A stretch of DNA of 64,000 nucleotides from DATAOG01 sp963782885. Its GTDB lineage: Bacteria > Pseudomonadota > Alphaproteobacteria > Geminicoccales > Geminicoccaceae. The notes beneath the pieces are model-generated. The model did not search any database, had not been told where the DNA came from, and worked only from the letters and a program-made list of their open reading frames with translations. The DNA is taken from positions 1 to 64,000 of the forward strand of contig CAWALL010000013.1 of assembly GCA_963782885.1 (NCBI GenBank). Direction: 5' to 3'. Shown here in pieces: positions 23,395-32,694 of this stretch (the first letter of the stretch is position 1; each line of letters starts with the position of its first letter). The position numbers and the translations under genes were made by a program.

Positions 23395-24479
23395 GGCTCT
23401 TGCAGGATTGGCGCCAGGGTTGGCGCGCTGAAGCCGGGCGGCAGCGGGCCATCGGGCCGCGCGAGCACGAGGACCTTGAACAGCTCGCCCATCGCGGCGG
23501 GATCGGTCAGGCGGAACAGGCTCGTGCGCAGGTCGCGGCGCTGCTCGGGGCGCGCCCGCTCGAGCAGCTGCAGCGCCCGCGCCTCGATGCCGAAGGCGCG
23601 CAGGAAGGTGCCCTGGGGCACCGGGCCGAAGACCGCGGCGCCGCCGGCGCAGGCGGCCTCCGCCAGCGCCCAGAAATCGACCTGGGCCGAGAGGTCCGCC
23701 TCGCCCGGCACGGCCAGCGGCTCGGCGCGCGCGTGGCCGCGGACCGCCTGCAGCGTGTCGCCGGTCGGACCGCCGGTGTCAGCGCCGTAGTCGATCAGCA
23801 CCGCGACCCCGCCCGCGGCCGCGATCCGGGCGCCGATCTGCTCGGCGAGGCGCTCGCGCGCCGGGCTCAGTTCGGCAACCGTGCCGGACGCGGCCGCCGG
23901 GAGTGAGCCGGCGAGCGGAGATGACCGATCGTCGAGCACGAAGGCGAAGTCGTCCTCGGCGAGCCCGATCCGGCGCTCGACCCACCCGTGCCCGGTCCGG
24001 ACCAGCTGGTGGACGGGCAGGGCGTCGAGGAACTCGTTCGCGACCAGGAACAGCGGGCCTTGCGGAACCTCGTCGACGTGGTCGTGCCAGGTGACGTCGA
24101 TGCCGGCCAGACGTTCCGCCTGCAGCTCGCGGAGCCGGGGACTGCGCTCGACCAGATGGATCGAGAGGCCGGCGCGAAAGCCCGGGACCCGGGAGGTCGC
24201 GCGCAGCAGGTCGGCCATCAGCGTACCGCGGCCGGGACCGAGCTCGACCAGCCGCGCGGGCGCCGGCCGGCCGCGGCCGGTCCAGGCCTGGGCGAGCCAG
24301 AGTCCGAGAATCTCGCCGAACATCTGGCTGACCTCGGGCGCGGTGACGAAATCGCCCGCGGCCCCGAGCGGGTCGCGGTGCCGATAGTGCTGCTCGAGCG
24401 CCAGCTCCATGAACCGGGCGACCGGGAGCGGGCCGCGCGCGCGGATCTCGGCGGCCAGCGCCGCGCTAAGGTCGCTCAA
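23340..24479 (-). CDS. SAM-dependent methyltransferase, MidA/NDUFAF7 family (COG1565)
   Basis: A 379-residue methyltransferase. In eukaryotes NDUFAF7 methylates an arginine of a complex I subunit; bacterial homologues are thought to act similarly, but this is unproved here. RFMELALEQHYRHRDPLGAA and GDFVTAPEVSQMFGE open the protein. LVELGPGRGTLMADLLR is the SAM-binding motif, and VANEFLDALPVHQLV and VLIDYGAD are family blocks. The last about 18 residues (Ser/Ala/Thr-rich) are coded in the overlap with pgeF and look unconserved. The start overlaps the lgt stop by 14 bp, so lgt, midA-like and pgeF form one unit. Confidence 0.9.
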   Translation of the reverse strand: MSDLSAALAAEIRARGPLPVARFMELALEQHYRHRDPLGAAGDFVTAPEVSQMFGEILGLWLAQAWTGRGRPAPARLVELGPGRGTLMADLLRATSRVPGFRAGLSIHLVERSPRLRELQAERLAGIDVTWHDHVDEVPQGPLFLVANEFLDALPVHQLVRTGHGWVERRIGLAEDDFAFVLDDRSSPLAGSLPAAASGTVAELSPARERLAEQIGARIAAAGGVAVLIDYGADTGGPTGDTLQAVRGHARAEPLAVPGEADLSAQVDFWALAEAACAGGAAVFGPVPQGTFLRAFGIEARALQLLERARPEQRRDLRTSLFRLTDPAAMGELFKVLVLARPDGPLPPGFSAPTLAPILQEPCSRPRTSATSAASATAS

Positions 24480-25287
24480 GGCTCGAGCGCCGGGTGCCGC
24501 GGTAGCTCCAGGCCACGAGCGCGAGGCCGACCGCGATCATCGGCAGCGACAGCAGCTGGCCCATGGTCAGGCCGCCGGCGAGGAAGCCGAGCTGGACGTC
24601 CGGCTGCCGGAACAGCTCGCCGATGATCCGGGCGATGCCGTAGCCGATCAGGAAGGCGCCGCTCAGGCGGCCCTCCGAGCCGGGCGTGCGCGGGCGCAGC
24701 GCGAGGAAGGTCATGACCAGGAACAACAGGATGCCCTCGAGGCCGGCCTCGTACAGCTGACTCGGGTGCCGGGGCAAGGGGCCGGCGCCCGGGAACACCA
24801 TGGCCCAGGGGAGGTCGCTGACCCGGCCCCAGAGCTCGCCGTTGATGAAGTTGGCGAGCCGGCCGAGGAACAGGCCGATCGGGCCGGCGCAGGCGATCGC
24901 GTCGCCGACCTCGAGGACCGGCAGGCCGCGCTGGCGCGCGAACAGGATGCTGGCCGCGACGACCCCGAGCAGGCCGCCGTGGAACGACATGCCGCCCTGC
25001 CAGACCGCGAAGATCTCGAGCGGATTGCTGAAGTAGAAGTCGGGCCGGTAGAACAGGATGTAGCCGATCCGGCCGCCGAGCACGATGCCGAGGGTGGCGT
25101 ACACCAGGAAGTCGTCGAGCTGCTCCGGGGTCATCTTCCAGCCGGGGCGCTGCACCAGCCAGCGCAGATACTGCCAGCCGACCACGAGGCCGACGATGTA
25201 GGCGAGCGCGTACCAGCGGATCGCGAACGGCCCGAACCGGATCAGGACCGGGTCGATCGCCGGAAAGGGAATTGCGAGAAGGGGCAC
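24466..25287 (-). CDS. lgt: Prolipoprotein diacylglyceryl transferase (Lgt)
   Basis: Inner-membrane enzyme that moves diacylglycerol from phosphatidylglycerol onto the lipobox cysteine of prolipoproteins, the first step in lipoprotein maturation. The 273-residue protein has about seven membrane segments. The family signature GRLANFINGELWGR, GGMSFHGGLLGV and RHPSQLYEAGLEG are all present. GTG at 25287 (VPLLAIPFPAIDP) is chosen over the longer open frame because it begins right at the conserved N-terminus. Confidence 0.97.
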   Translation of the reverse strand: MPLLAIPFPAIDPVLIRFGPFAIRWYALAYIVGLVVGWQYLRWLVQRPGWKMTPEQLDDFLVYATLGIVLGGRIGYILFYRPDFYFSNPLEIFAVWQGGMSFHGGLLGVVAASILFARQRGLPVLEVGDAIACAGPIGLFLGRLANFINGELWGRVSDLPWAMVFPGAGPLPRHPSQLYEAGLEGILLFLVMTFLALRPRTPGSEGRLSGAFLIGYGIARIIGELFRQPDVQLGFLAGGLTMGQLLSLPMIAVGLALVAWSYRGTRRSSLERP

Positions 25288-25495
25288 CTGGCGCTGGTTC
25301 CTCTGGCTTGCGCGCAAGCTCGTGGCCGGTTTTATAGGCCCTGGCCGTGGGCGCTCGCAAGGACGGGCGCCTTGCCGCCGAAATGGTAGGAACCAAGCCG
25401 CGCCGTGCCGCCATGATCGGTGATCAGCCTGCCCGGAATCGATCGAGCGCGGCTCGCAAGGCCCGGATCGCCGCGGGCCGAACAGGGATGACGCC

Positions 25496-26125
25496 ATGGC
25501 CAGCCCATCCGCCAGGACCGATCCGGTTCTGCGGGCCGCGCGGCCCGCGGATTGCCGGCGGATCGCCGAGCTGTTCGAGATCTCCTCGGACGGGGTCGCC
25601 GATTACGTCTGGAGCCAATTGCAGGCGGACTATCCCGGGCTGTCGCTGCTCGAGATCGGCGCGCGCCGGTACGCCCGCGAGAGCACCGCGTTCTCCTATC
25701 AGAACTGCGTGGTCGCGGAGCGCGCGGGCGAGGTGATCGGCATGCTGCATGCCTTCGCGATCGAGCCTGCCTTGGGGCCGCCCGCAGTGCCCGCCGCGAT
25801 CGACCCGGTGCTCAGGCCCTACGCCGAGCTCGAGGTCCCGGGCAGCCTCTACCTCTCGGGCCTCGCGCTGCTGCCGGGCGAGCGCGGCCAAGGGGTCGGC
25901 ACCCGGCTACTCGGGATCGCGCGCGAGCGGGCGCAGGCGTTGGGCTGCGCCGAGCTCAGTCTGATCTGCTTCGCCGGCAACGCGGGCGCGCGGCGACTGT
26001 ATGAACGGCATCGCTTTACGGTGATCGACCGCCGCGATATCGTGCCGCATCCGATGATTTACGTGACCGGCGAGGCGCTGCTGATGACTGCGCCCGTGCA
26101 TTTGGAAGGAGCAAGTGATGCGTAA
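25496..26125 (+). CDS. GNAT-family N-acetyltransferase
   Basis: A 209-residue acetyltransferase. The acetyl-CoA-binding loop is RGQGVGTRLLGIARERA, preceded by the strand LYLSGLALLPGE and followed by CAELSLICFAGNAGARRLYE and RHRFTVIDRRDIV, the usual motif A/B order of GNAT enzymes. The substrate is unknown. Its 3' end overlaps the ribosome site and start of the TPR gene, so the two are probably co-transcribed. Confidence 0.85.
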   Translation: MASPSARTDPVLRAARPADCRRIAELFEISSDGVADYVWSQLQADYPGLSLLEIGARRYARESTAFSYQNCVVAERAGEVIGMLHAFAIEPALGPPAVPAAIDPVLRPYAELEVPGSLYLSGLALLPGERGQGVGTRLLGIARERAQALGCAELSLICFAGNAGARRLYERHRFTVIDRRDIVPHPMIYVTGEALLMTAPVHLEGASDA

Positions 26126-27803
26126 CTCGCGATTGCAGACGGCCCTGTTAATCACCACCGCGCTGGTCGGCGCGGCGCTGGCCCAGCCCGGCGCGTTGGC
26201 GCACGAAACGAGTGCGCCGGCGGCGACGGCAGCAACCCCGGCCGGCGCGAGCGAGCCGCTGTTCGATAATCTGGGCAACCTCAGCTACCGGATCAGCACC
26301 ACGGGCGATCTCGCTCAGAAGTACTTCGACCAGGGCCTGCGCTGGACCTACGGCTTCAACCACGCGGCGGCGCAGCGGGCCTTCAAAGAAGCCCAGCGCC
26401 AGGACCCGGACTGCGCGCTCTGCTACTGGGGCGAGGCGTTCGTGCTCGGCCCGAACATCAACGCCCCGATGGCCGAGGGTGCCGCCAATCCGGCGGTGGT
26501 CGCGATCGAAAAGGCCAAGGCGGCGGCGCACCACGCGAGCCCGCGCGAGCAGGGGCTGATCGACGCGCTGGCGCTCCGCTACTCGGCCGATCCCGGGGCC
26601 GATCGGGCCGCGCTCAATGAGGCCTATGCCGATGCCATGGCGGCGCTGCACGGGCGCTTTCCGGACGATCCCGAGATCGCCGTGCTGTACGCCGATGCGG
26701 TCATGAACACCGCGCCCTGGGATTATTGGGAGGCGGACGGTGCCACGCCCAAGGGCCGGATCGGCGAGGCGATCGCGGCGATCGAGGGGGTGCTCGCCGC
26801 CAGCCCCGAGCACGTTGGCGCGATCCACCTCTACATCCACCTGACCGAGGCTTCGACCACGCCTGAGCGCGCCGAGCCCTACGCCGACCGCTTGGCGGCG
26901 CTGATGCCGGGCGCCGGCCACATTGTGCATATGGGCGCGCACACGTTCTACCGGGTCGGCCGGTTCCACGATTCCGCCGAGATCAACAAGCAGGCGGTCG
27001 CGGCCGACGACGCCTACTTCGCTCAGGTCGACGACCAGGGCTACTGGCGCTACGGCTACCACCCGCACAACGTCCACTTCGTCATGGTCTCGGCCTTCAT
27101 GGCGGGCAACTCGGCGAGCGCGCTCGAGTACACCAAGCGCCTCGATGGCAAGGTCTCGGACGACATCGCGGCCGAGATTGGCTGGATTCAGGCGATCAAG
27201 CAGGCGCCCTATTTCATCCACGCCCATCTGTCCGACCCGGCGACCGTCCTCAAGCTCGAAGATCCCGGCGAGCGCTTCCCTTACGTGCAGGCGGCCTGGC
27301 ACTACGCCCGCGGGGTGGCCTTTGCCCGCCAGGGCGAGCTGGAGGCGGCGCGGACCGAGGCGGCCAGGATCGCGGACCTGGGACGGCGACCGGGCGCCGC
27401 CTATCCGGCCGACATCGAGTTCGCGGTCCGGGACGTGCTGGCGATCGCCCGGCACGTGGTCGAGGGCCGGATCGCCCAGGCCGAAGGCGACTTCGAGGCG
27501 GCGGTCCAGGAGTTTCGGACTGCGCTCCAGATCGAGGATTCGCTGGCCTATCTGGAGCCGCCGTTCTGGTATTACCCGGTCGGCCAATCGCTCGGCGCCG
27601 CTCTGCTGCAGGCGGGCAGGCCTGCGAAGGCGGCGGCGGCGTTCGAGGCGAGCCTCGAGCGCGTGCCGAACAACGGCTGGGCGCTGTTCGGGCTGATGAA
27701 GGCGCAGGAGACTCTGGGCGACGCCGCCGGCGCCGAGGCGACCCGCAAGCTGTTCGAGCGCGCCTGGACCGGCAGCGCCCTGCCCGATCCCGCGAGCCTC
27801 TGA
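26118..27803 (+). CDS. Exported tetratricopeptide-repeat protein
   Basis: A 561-residue protein with an N-terminal signal peptide (LLITTALVGAALAQPGALA) and TPR-like helical pairs throughout (YFDQGLRWTYGFNHAAAQRA with FKEAQRQDPDCALCYWGEAF, RVGRFHDSAEINKQAV, LLQAGRPAKAAAAFEASLER). A central His-rich stretch, HVGAIHLYIHLTEAS followed by GHIVHMGAHTFYRVG, and DCALCYWG are conserved in this family and could bind a metal. The function is not known. The ATG at 26118 is preferred to the GTG three bases before it, with GGAAGGA upstream. Confidence 0.8.
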   Translation: MRNSRLQTALLITTALVGAALAQPGALAHETSAPAATAATPAGASEPLFDNLGNLSYRISTTGDLAQKYFDQGLRWTYGFNHAAAQRAFKEAQRQDPDCALCYWGEAFVLGPNINAPMAEGAANPAVVAIEKAKAAAHHASPREQGLIDALALRYSADPGADRAALNEAYADAMAALHGRFPDDPEIAVLYADAVMNTAPWDYWEADGATPKGRIGEAIAAIEGVLAASPEHVGAIHLYIHLTEASTTPERAEPYADRLAALMPGAGHIVHMGAHTFYRVGRFHDSAEINKQAVAADDAYFAQVDDQGYWRYGYHPHNVHFVMVSAFMAGNSASALEYTKRLDGKVSDDIAAEIGWIQAIKQAPYFIHAHLSDPATVLKLEDPGERFPYVQAAWHYARGVAFARQGELEAARTEAARIADLGRRPGAAYPADIEFAVRDVLAIARHVVEGRIAQAEGDFEAAVQEFRTALQIEDSLAYLEPPFWYYPVGQSLGAALLQAGRPAKAAAAFEASLERVPNNGWALFGLMKAQETLGDAAGAEATRKLFERAWTGSALPDPASL

Positions 27804-27809
27804 GGGGGC

Positions 27810-28562
27810 TCAGCGCCCGGCTGCGGCCAGGGCGCCGGGCGCAGCGTCGCCGGCGATCTCGAGCAGGAGCTTGGACAGAATCGCCGAGGCGAAGGCACTG
27901 TAGTCCCTGGCCACGATGATGAACGCGCCCGGGCCGCCGATCACCTGGTCCTCGAAGTAGCGGTCGAGATCCTTGGGCGGCAGGCTGCCCCACGGGTTCG
28001 GCCGGTCGTTGACGATCGGCAGGCCGTTGATCGTGATCCCGGCCGCGACCGCCTGGTCGCGCGCGTGCTCGACCGGGCGACCGCGGTTGTTGTAGCCGTC
28101 GCCCGAGATGTCGATCACCCGGCGCATGCCCTTGAAGCCGTTGTCGTCGAATTGCGGTCGCGCGTAGTCGAGCGCGGCGCTGAGCGAGGTCCACTGGGCG
28201 CTGATCAACGGCGCTTCGGCCAGTGCGTCGGCGAAGGTGGAGGCCCCGGTGGCGTCCTCGATCAGCGCCCAGTCGAGCACGGTACGCTGATAGTCGTTGC
28301 CCGCCCATTCGACGTAGGTGAGCGCGATCCGGCCGAGCATGCCGCCCTTGATCGCCTCGATCACCCGGGGGTGCCGGAGCGCTGCAATGTAGCCCTCGCG
28401 CTGCAGGCGCGCCTCGACGCCATCGACGCTGCCCGAGACGTCGACCGCGAGCACCAGCTCCAGGTCGACCGGCAGATCGCCGGCGCGGGCCTCGATCACG
28501 GGCGCACCGATCAGGCCGAGCACCAGGGCGGCGCGGCCCGCCAGCTGTCGGATTGGCATCAT
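27810..28562 (-). CDS. DUF1194 protein with von Willebrand factor A-like fold, exported
   Basis: A 250-residue protein with a signal peptide (GRAALVLGLIGAPVIEARAG). Its vWA-like domain starts with VDLELVLAVDVSGSVDG, which carries the DxSGS core of the metal-ion-dependent adhesion site, and continues with RVIDISGDGYNNRGRPVE. DUF1194 is common in Alphaproteobacteria and has no known role. Start MMPIRQLAG at 28562 is used because GGGAGAG lies just upstream. It directly follows the cyclase gene on the same strand (20 bp), a probable operon. Confidence 0.85.
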   Translation of the reverse strand: MMPIRQLAGRAALVLGLIGAPVIEARAGDLPVDLELVLAVDVSGSVDGVEARLQREGYIAALRHPRVIEAIKGGMLGRIALTYVEWAGNDYQRTVLDWALIEDATGASTFADALAEAPLISAQWTSLSAALDYARPQFDDNGFKGMRRVIDISGDGYNNRGRPVEHARDQAVAAGITINGLPIVNDRPNPWGSLPPKDLDRYFEDQVIGGPGAFIIVARDYSAFASAILSKLLLEIAGDAAPGALAAAGR

Positions 28563-28582
28563 GGCAGCTCTCCCGCGATGGT

Positions 28583-30334
28583 TCACGGCGCCGGCCGCAG
28601 GGCGCGCCGGCCGAGGCTCCGCAGCTGGGCCCAGGGCGCCGCGACCGGCTTGACCGCAGCGATGCCGTCCGCCGGCAGCAGGCCGGCATCGGGGATCAGA
28701 CGGATGCGCAGCGGCCGCCGGCGGCCGCGGATCTCGATCTCGCGCAGTTCGTAGCCGGCGAGGTCGACCCGGGCGCGCTCGGCGAGCCGGGCCGAGACCA
28801 CGAGCTGGACGCCGACCTCCTTGGTCAGGCCCTCGAGCCGCGAGGCGACGTTGACCGGATCGCCGATCGCGGTCAGCGAGGAGGCGCGGCCGAAGCCCAT
28901 CTCGCCCAGGATCACCGGTCCGACGTGCAGGCCAATGCCCATCTTGAGCGGCTCCCGGAGATCGTGCGCCAGTTCCCGGTTGAGCCGGTCGAGCGCGAGC
29001 GCCATCGCCCGCGCGCCGGCGAGCGCCTGCCGGCAGGCCGCCTCAGGCCCGAGGTCGACGAACAGCGCCATGATGCCGTCGCCCAGGAACTTGTCGACCC
29101 GGCCGCCAGCACCTTCGATCGCTTGGCCCATGGCCTTGAAATACTGATTGAGCACGAACACCACGTCATAGGGCAGACGGCCCTCGGCCATGCGCGTGAA
29201 TGCGCGCAGGTCCGCGAACAGGACCGCGATCTCGCGCTCGATGCCCTGGCCGGGACTGACCTGGACATGCACGTCGCGCGGCCCCGTGCTCGCCGGCAGC
29301 AGCGGGACCACGGCCAGGTTCTCGGTCGGCCGCAGCTGACAGGCGAGCCGGACGTTGCCGATCGTGCCGCCGATCCGGGCGAGCACCTTGGCCTCGTCGG
29401 CGGCCGGTGGCGGCAGGTGTTCGGCGCCGGCGCCGACCCGGATCCGGCAGGTCGAGCAGCGGCCGCGGCCGCCGCAGACCGAGGCGTGCGGGATGCCGGC
29501 CGCACGGGAGGCCTCGAGCACGCTCATGCCGGGCGCGATCGAGACCGTCACGCCGCCTGGGTACTGGAGCCGGACCCGGCCGCGGTAGTGCGCGCGCAGC
29601 GCGCGCATCGCCCGGCCGCCGAAGGTCGCGGCCAGGATCAGGATGAAGGCCGCGAGCACCGCCCGCTTGGTCCCATGGAGCCAGGCGAGCGCCGCCGGAT
29701 CGGGCCAGCGGTCGGTTGCGGCGTGGGCCGCGAGCCACTGCGGATCCGCCGCGATCGTCTCCTTGAGCTCGCGGCCGGCATCGGCGAAGCCGATCAGGGC
29801 GAGCGCCGGCAAGAGGACGCCGACCGCCAACAGCCAGGGCTTCAGCCGGTCGTAACAGGGCCGGATGCGGAGCCAGAAATGCAGCCCGATGCAGCCGTGC
29901 AGCCAGACGATGATCAGCATCAGGGTCTGCCGCCAGGCGCCGTTCGGCCACAGCAGGTTGAGCACGTAGACGTAGTCGTCGTCGGCGCCGAACCGCAGGT
30001 TGGCCCCGCGGGTGCCGATGACGTGGGCGACGAGCCAGAAGGGGATCAGCAGCCCGAGCGTGATCTGGGCCGCCTCCCAGGCCGGCATGCGCAGGCTGCG
30101 GCGGCGCCACAGCCTGTGCACGACCAGGCCGACGTGACCGAGCAGGGCGGCATAGAGCAGGACCGTGCCTGGCAGACTGCGCCAGACCGCGACAAACACC
30201 GCGCGCCCCTCGGCCATGGCGGCGAGCGAGATGATGCCGAGGGCGTGGTTGGCGAGATGGCTCGCGACGAAGACCATCAGCACCAGCCCGGAGGCGAGGC
30301 GCAGGCGGGTGGTCAGATCGGAGCGCGGCCGCAT
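28583..30334 (-). CDS. Membrane haem-type domain / [2Fe-2S] ferredoxin / class III adenylate cyclase fusion
   Basis: A 583-residue fusion. Residues about 1-250 form several membrane helices with paired histidines (HLANHALG, GHVGLVVHR, LVAHVIG, WLHGCIGLH), like a cytochrome b of the succinate dehydrogenase type. Residues about 255-350 form a plant-type ferredoxin domain (VSIAPGMSVLEASRAAGIPH, then ASVCGGRGRCSTCRIRV and a later LACQL), giving the C-x5-C-x2-C...C ligands. Residues about 370-550 form a class III cyclase with metal-binding Asp in VLFADLRAFT and KFLGDGIMALF, and TAIGDPVNVASRLE. It probably makes cAMP or cGMP under control of membrane redox state. Haem binding is inferred only from histidines. 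Confidence 0.85.
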   Translation of the reverse strand: MRPRSDLTTRLRLASGLVLMVFVASHLANHALGIISLAAMAEGRAVFVAVWRSLPGTVLLYAALLGHVGLVVHRLWRRRSLRMPAWEAAQITLGLLIPFWLVAHVIGTRGANLRFGADDDYVYVLNLLWPNGAWRQTLMLIIVWLHGCIGLHFWLRIRPCYDRLKPWLLAVGVLLPALALIGFADAGRELKETIAADPQWLAAHAATDRWPDPAALAWLHGTKRAVLAAFILILAATFGGRAMRALRAHYRGRVRLQYPGGVTVSIAPGMSVLEASRAAGIPHASVCGGRGRCSTCRIRVGAGAEHLPPPAADEAKVLARIGGTIGNVRLACQLRPTENLAVVPLLPASTGPRDVHVQVSPGQGIEREIAVLFADLRAFTRMAEGRLPYDVVFVLNQYFKAMGQAIEGAGGRVDKFLGDGIMALFVDLGPEAACRQALAGARAMALALDRLNRELAHDLREPLKMGIGLHVGPVILGEMGFGRASSLTAIGDPVNVASRLEGLTKEVGVQLVVSARLAERARVDLAGYELREIEIRGRRRPLRIRLIPDAGLLPADGIAAVKPVAAPWAQLRSLGRRALRPAP

Positions 30335-30340
30335 CGAGCC

Positions 30341-30620
30341 TCATTCAACGCGCGCGTGCGGCCGGCGGCAAGTTACCTTCGCGCCATCTTGGCCGAGGCT
30401 ACACGCTGCGGCGAGCACTGACGATTCCCAGAGTGCAACGTTTCCTTCGCCCGCGATCGTGAGCCGCCCGACTCGCGGTCGGCTGCTCCCACCGAGGCAG
30501 GCAGTGACAACGCTGGCGTCGAGCACCAGCCCCACCGGTCGCGATTCTCACGCAGCAGCTCCAGCGTCTCCGCGTCATACCGGTCGGCAAGAAGCACCCG
30601 CATGGCGTCGGCCACTCTGA
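30341..30620 (-). pseudogene. Degenerate VapBC-like remnant (PIN start, antitoxin-like tail)
   Basis: One frame reads MRVLLADRYDAETLELLREN, which resembles the tail of a small antitoxin. A shifted frame further on reads GLVLDASVVTACLGG, the first strand and first acidic residue of a PIN-domain toxin, but no later PIN motifs follow. I read this as the worn remains of a toxin-antitoxin pair. The evidence is thin and chance frames in GC-rich DNA remain possible. Confidence 0.3.
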
Positions 30621-30704
30621 AGACCTTAGCTTTCTGGTAACTTACGTCGGCGGTCGCGAGCCTCTATCTCCAGCGAACGATCATGGCACCGTGGGGATAG
30701 GGTT

Positions 30705-32630
30705 CTACGCCGCCAGGCCTTTCGCTAGGAAAGCGCTGAGGCGGCGGGAGAAGCCGCCGGGGTCGGGGAGCGGCTCGCCTTCGACGATCCGCGCCTGGTC
30801 GAGCAGCAGTTCGGCGAGATCGCCCAGCGCCTCCGCCTCCCCGGCCTCGCCCGCGCGCGCCGCCATCTCGCGGATCAGCGCGTGCTTCGGGTTGATCTCG
30901 AGCACGCGCTTGGACAGCTCCTCGAGCTGCTGGTGCTGCTTCAGGAAGCGTTCGAGGCGCAGATCCATCGCATGCTCGTCGGCGACCAGGCAGACCGCGC
31001 TCTCGGTCAGCCGCGCCGACGGGCGCACGTCCTTTACCTTGTCGCCGAGCCGGCCCTTGAAGACCGCGATCAGCCGGTCGAGCTCGGCGCCGGCGACCGC
31101 CTCGCCCGCCGCCTCGGTCTCTTCGGCTTCGCCATCGCCCGCCTCGATCTTGGACAGGTCGACCTCGCCCCGGGTCAGCGAGCGGAAGTGCTTGCCCTGG
31201 TACTCCGGCACCGCCGGCAGCCAGAACTCGTCGATCGGGTCGGCGAGCAGCAGGACCTCGACGCCTCGGGCGCGGCAGGCCTCGAGCTGCGGGCTCGAGC
31301 GGAGTGCGTCCAGATGCTCGCCGCTGATCGTGTAGATCGCATCCTGGCCCGGCTTCATGCGCGCGACGTAATCGGCGAGCCCGACCCAGCCGTCGCTCGC
31401 GGTCGTGCGAAAGCGGACCAGCTCCAGGAGCCGCTCGCGGTGCTCGTGGTCCTCGTACAGGCCCTCCTTGAGCACGGCGCCGAACTGGTCGACGAAGCCT
31501 GGATAGTCGCCGTTCTCGGCCTTGGCGCGCCGGTCGAACTCGTCCAGCAGGCGCTTGACCAGATCCTTGCGGATGCGCGCGAGCACGGCGCTGTGCTGGA
31601 GCGTCTCGCGCGAGACGTTGAGCTGCAGATCCTCGGAATCGACCACGCCGCGGACGAAGCGCAGATAGCGCGGCAGCAGGCCTTCAAGATCCTCGGTGAT
31701 GAAGACCCGCCTGACGTAGAGCTTGACGCCGTGGCGATGCTCCGGGTCGTAGAGATCGAACGGGCGCGAGCTCGGGACGAACAGCAGCGCCTGGTAGGAG
31801 ACCACGCCCTCGGCCTGGACGTGCAGGCGCGCCCAAGGCTCGTCGAAGGCGTGCGCGACGTGGTGGTAGAACTCCTTGTATTGCTCGTCGGTGATCTCGG
31901 ACTTGGGCCGGGTCCAGAGCGCGCTCGCCTGGTTGATCTGCTCGGGCGCCGCGGGTGCTGCGGCCGCCTCCTCCTTGCCCTCGCCATCGGGCTTGGCCTC
32001 GCCCTGCAGGAGGATCGGCACCGCGATATGGTCGGAATAGCTGCGCGCGATCTGGCGCAGGCGGAACTCGTCGAGGAACTCCTTGGCGTCCTCGCGCAGA
32101 TGCAGGATCACGCTGGTGCCGCGCGGCGCGCTCTCCGTCGCCTCCTCGACCGTGAAGCCGCTGCGGCCGTCGGAACGCCAGCGCCAGGCGTGCTCCTCAC
32201 CGGCCTTGCGCGCGATCACCTCGACCTCGCCCGCGACCATGAACGCCGAATAGAAGCCGACCCCGAACTGGCCAATCAGGTTCAAATCCTTGGCGCTGTT
32301 GCCGCTGAGCTCGGTGACGAAGCGCTGGGTGCCGGAGCGCGCGATCGTGCCGAGGTTCTCGACCAGCTCGTCCCGGCTCATGCCGATGCCGTTGTCGCGC
32401 ACCGTGAGCGTGCCGGCCGCGCGGTCCGGGATCAACAGGATCTTGAGCTCCGGGTCGTCGCCCAGCAGATGTTGCTCGGTCAGGCTCGCGTAGCGCAGCC
32501 GGTCGCACGCGTCCGAGGCGTTCGAGATCAATTCCCTGAGAAAAATCTCGCGATGCTGGTAGAGCGAGTTGATGACCAGATCGAGAACCCGGCCGACCTC
32601 GGCCTCGAACGGCTGCATGGCTGCGCTCAT
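30705..32630 (-). CDS. htpG: Molecular chaperone HtpG (Hsp90)
   Basis: Cytosolic Hsp90 chaperone of 641 residues. The N-terminal ATPase domain shows ELISNASDACDRLRYASL, the DNGIGM box and the lid/GQFGVGFYSAFMV box. The middle domain contains VRRVFITEDLEGLLPRYLRF and VSRETLQHSAVLARIRKDLV, with the ATP-contacting Arg region. The C-terminal dimerisation domain ends in PGGFSRRLSAFLAKGL. A charged linker (GEAKPDGEGKEEAAAAPAAP) is slightly Ala-rich. The ATG at 32630 gives MSAAMQPFEAEVGRVL, the family start. Confidence 0.97.
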   Translation of the reverse strand: MSAAMQPFEAEVGRVLDLVINSLYQHREIFLRELISNASDACDRLRYASLTEQHLLGDDPELKILLIPDRAAGTLTVRDNGIGMSRDELVENLGTIARSGTQRFVTELSGNSAKDLNLIGQFGVGFYSAFMVAGEVEVIARKAGEEHAWRWRSDGRSGFTVEEATESAPRGTSVILHLREDAKEFLDEFRLRQIARSYSDHIAVPILLQGEAKPDGEGKEEAAAAPAAPEQINQASALWTRPKSEITDEQYKEFYHHVAHAFDEPWARLHVQAEGVVSYQALLFVPSSRPFDLYDPEHRHGVKLYVRRVFITEDLEGLLPRYLRFVRGVVDSEDLQLNVSRETLQHSAVLARIRKDLVKRLLDEFDRRAKAENGDYPGFVDQFGAVLKEGLYEDHEHRERLLELVRFRTTASDGWVGLADYVARMKPGQDAIYTISGEHLDALRSSPQLEACRARGVEVLLLADPIDEFWLPAVPEYQGKHFRSLTRGEVDLSKIEAGDGEAEETEAAGEAVAGAELDRLIAVFKGRLGDKVKDVRPSARLTESAVCLVADEHAMDLRLERFLKQHQQLEELSKRVLEINPKHALIREMAARAGEAGEAEALGDLAELLLDQARIVEGEPLPDPGGFSRRLSAFLAKGLAA

Positions 32631-32694
32631 CGTCGCTTCCCCGCTGCTCCGGGTGGATTTGGTTGGCCGGGATGTAGGCAACCGGCGGGCGCGT

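Noticed and set aside
28553..30421. A 622-residue plus-strand frame opposite the cyclase fusion
   Set aside because: It is rich in Asp/Arg/Gln/His, as antisense frames here are, and shows no motif. The minus strand encodes a clear three-domain protein.
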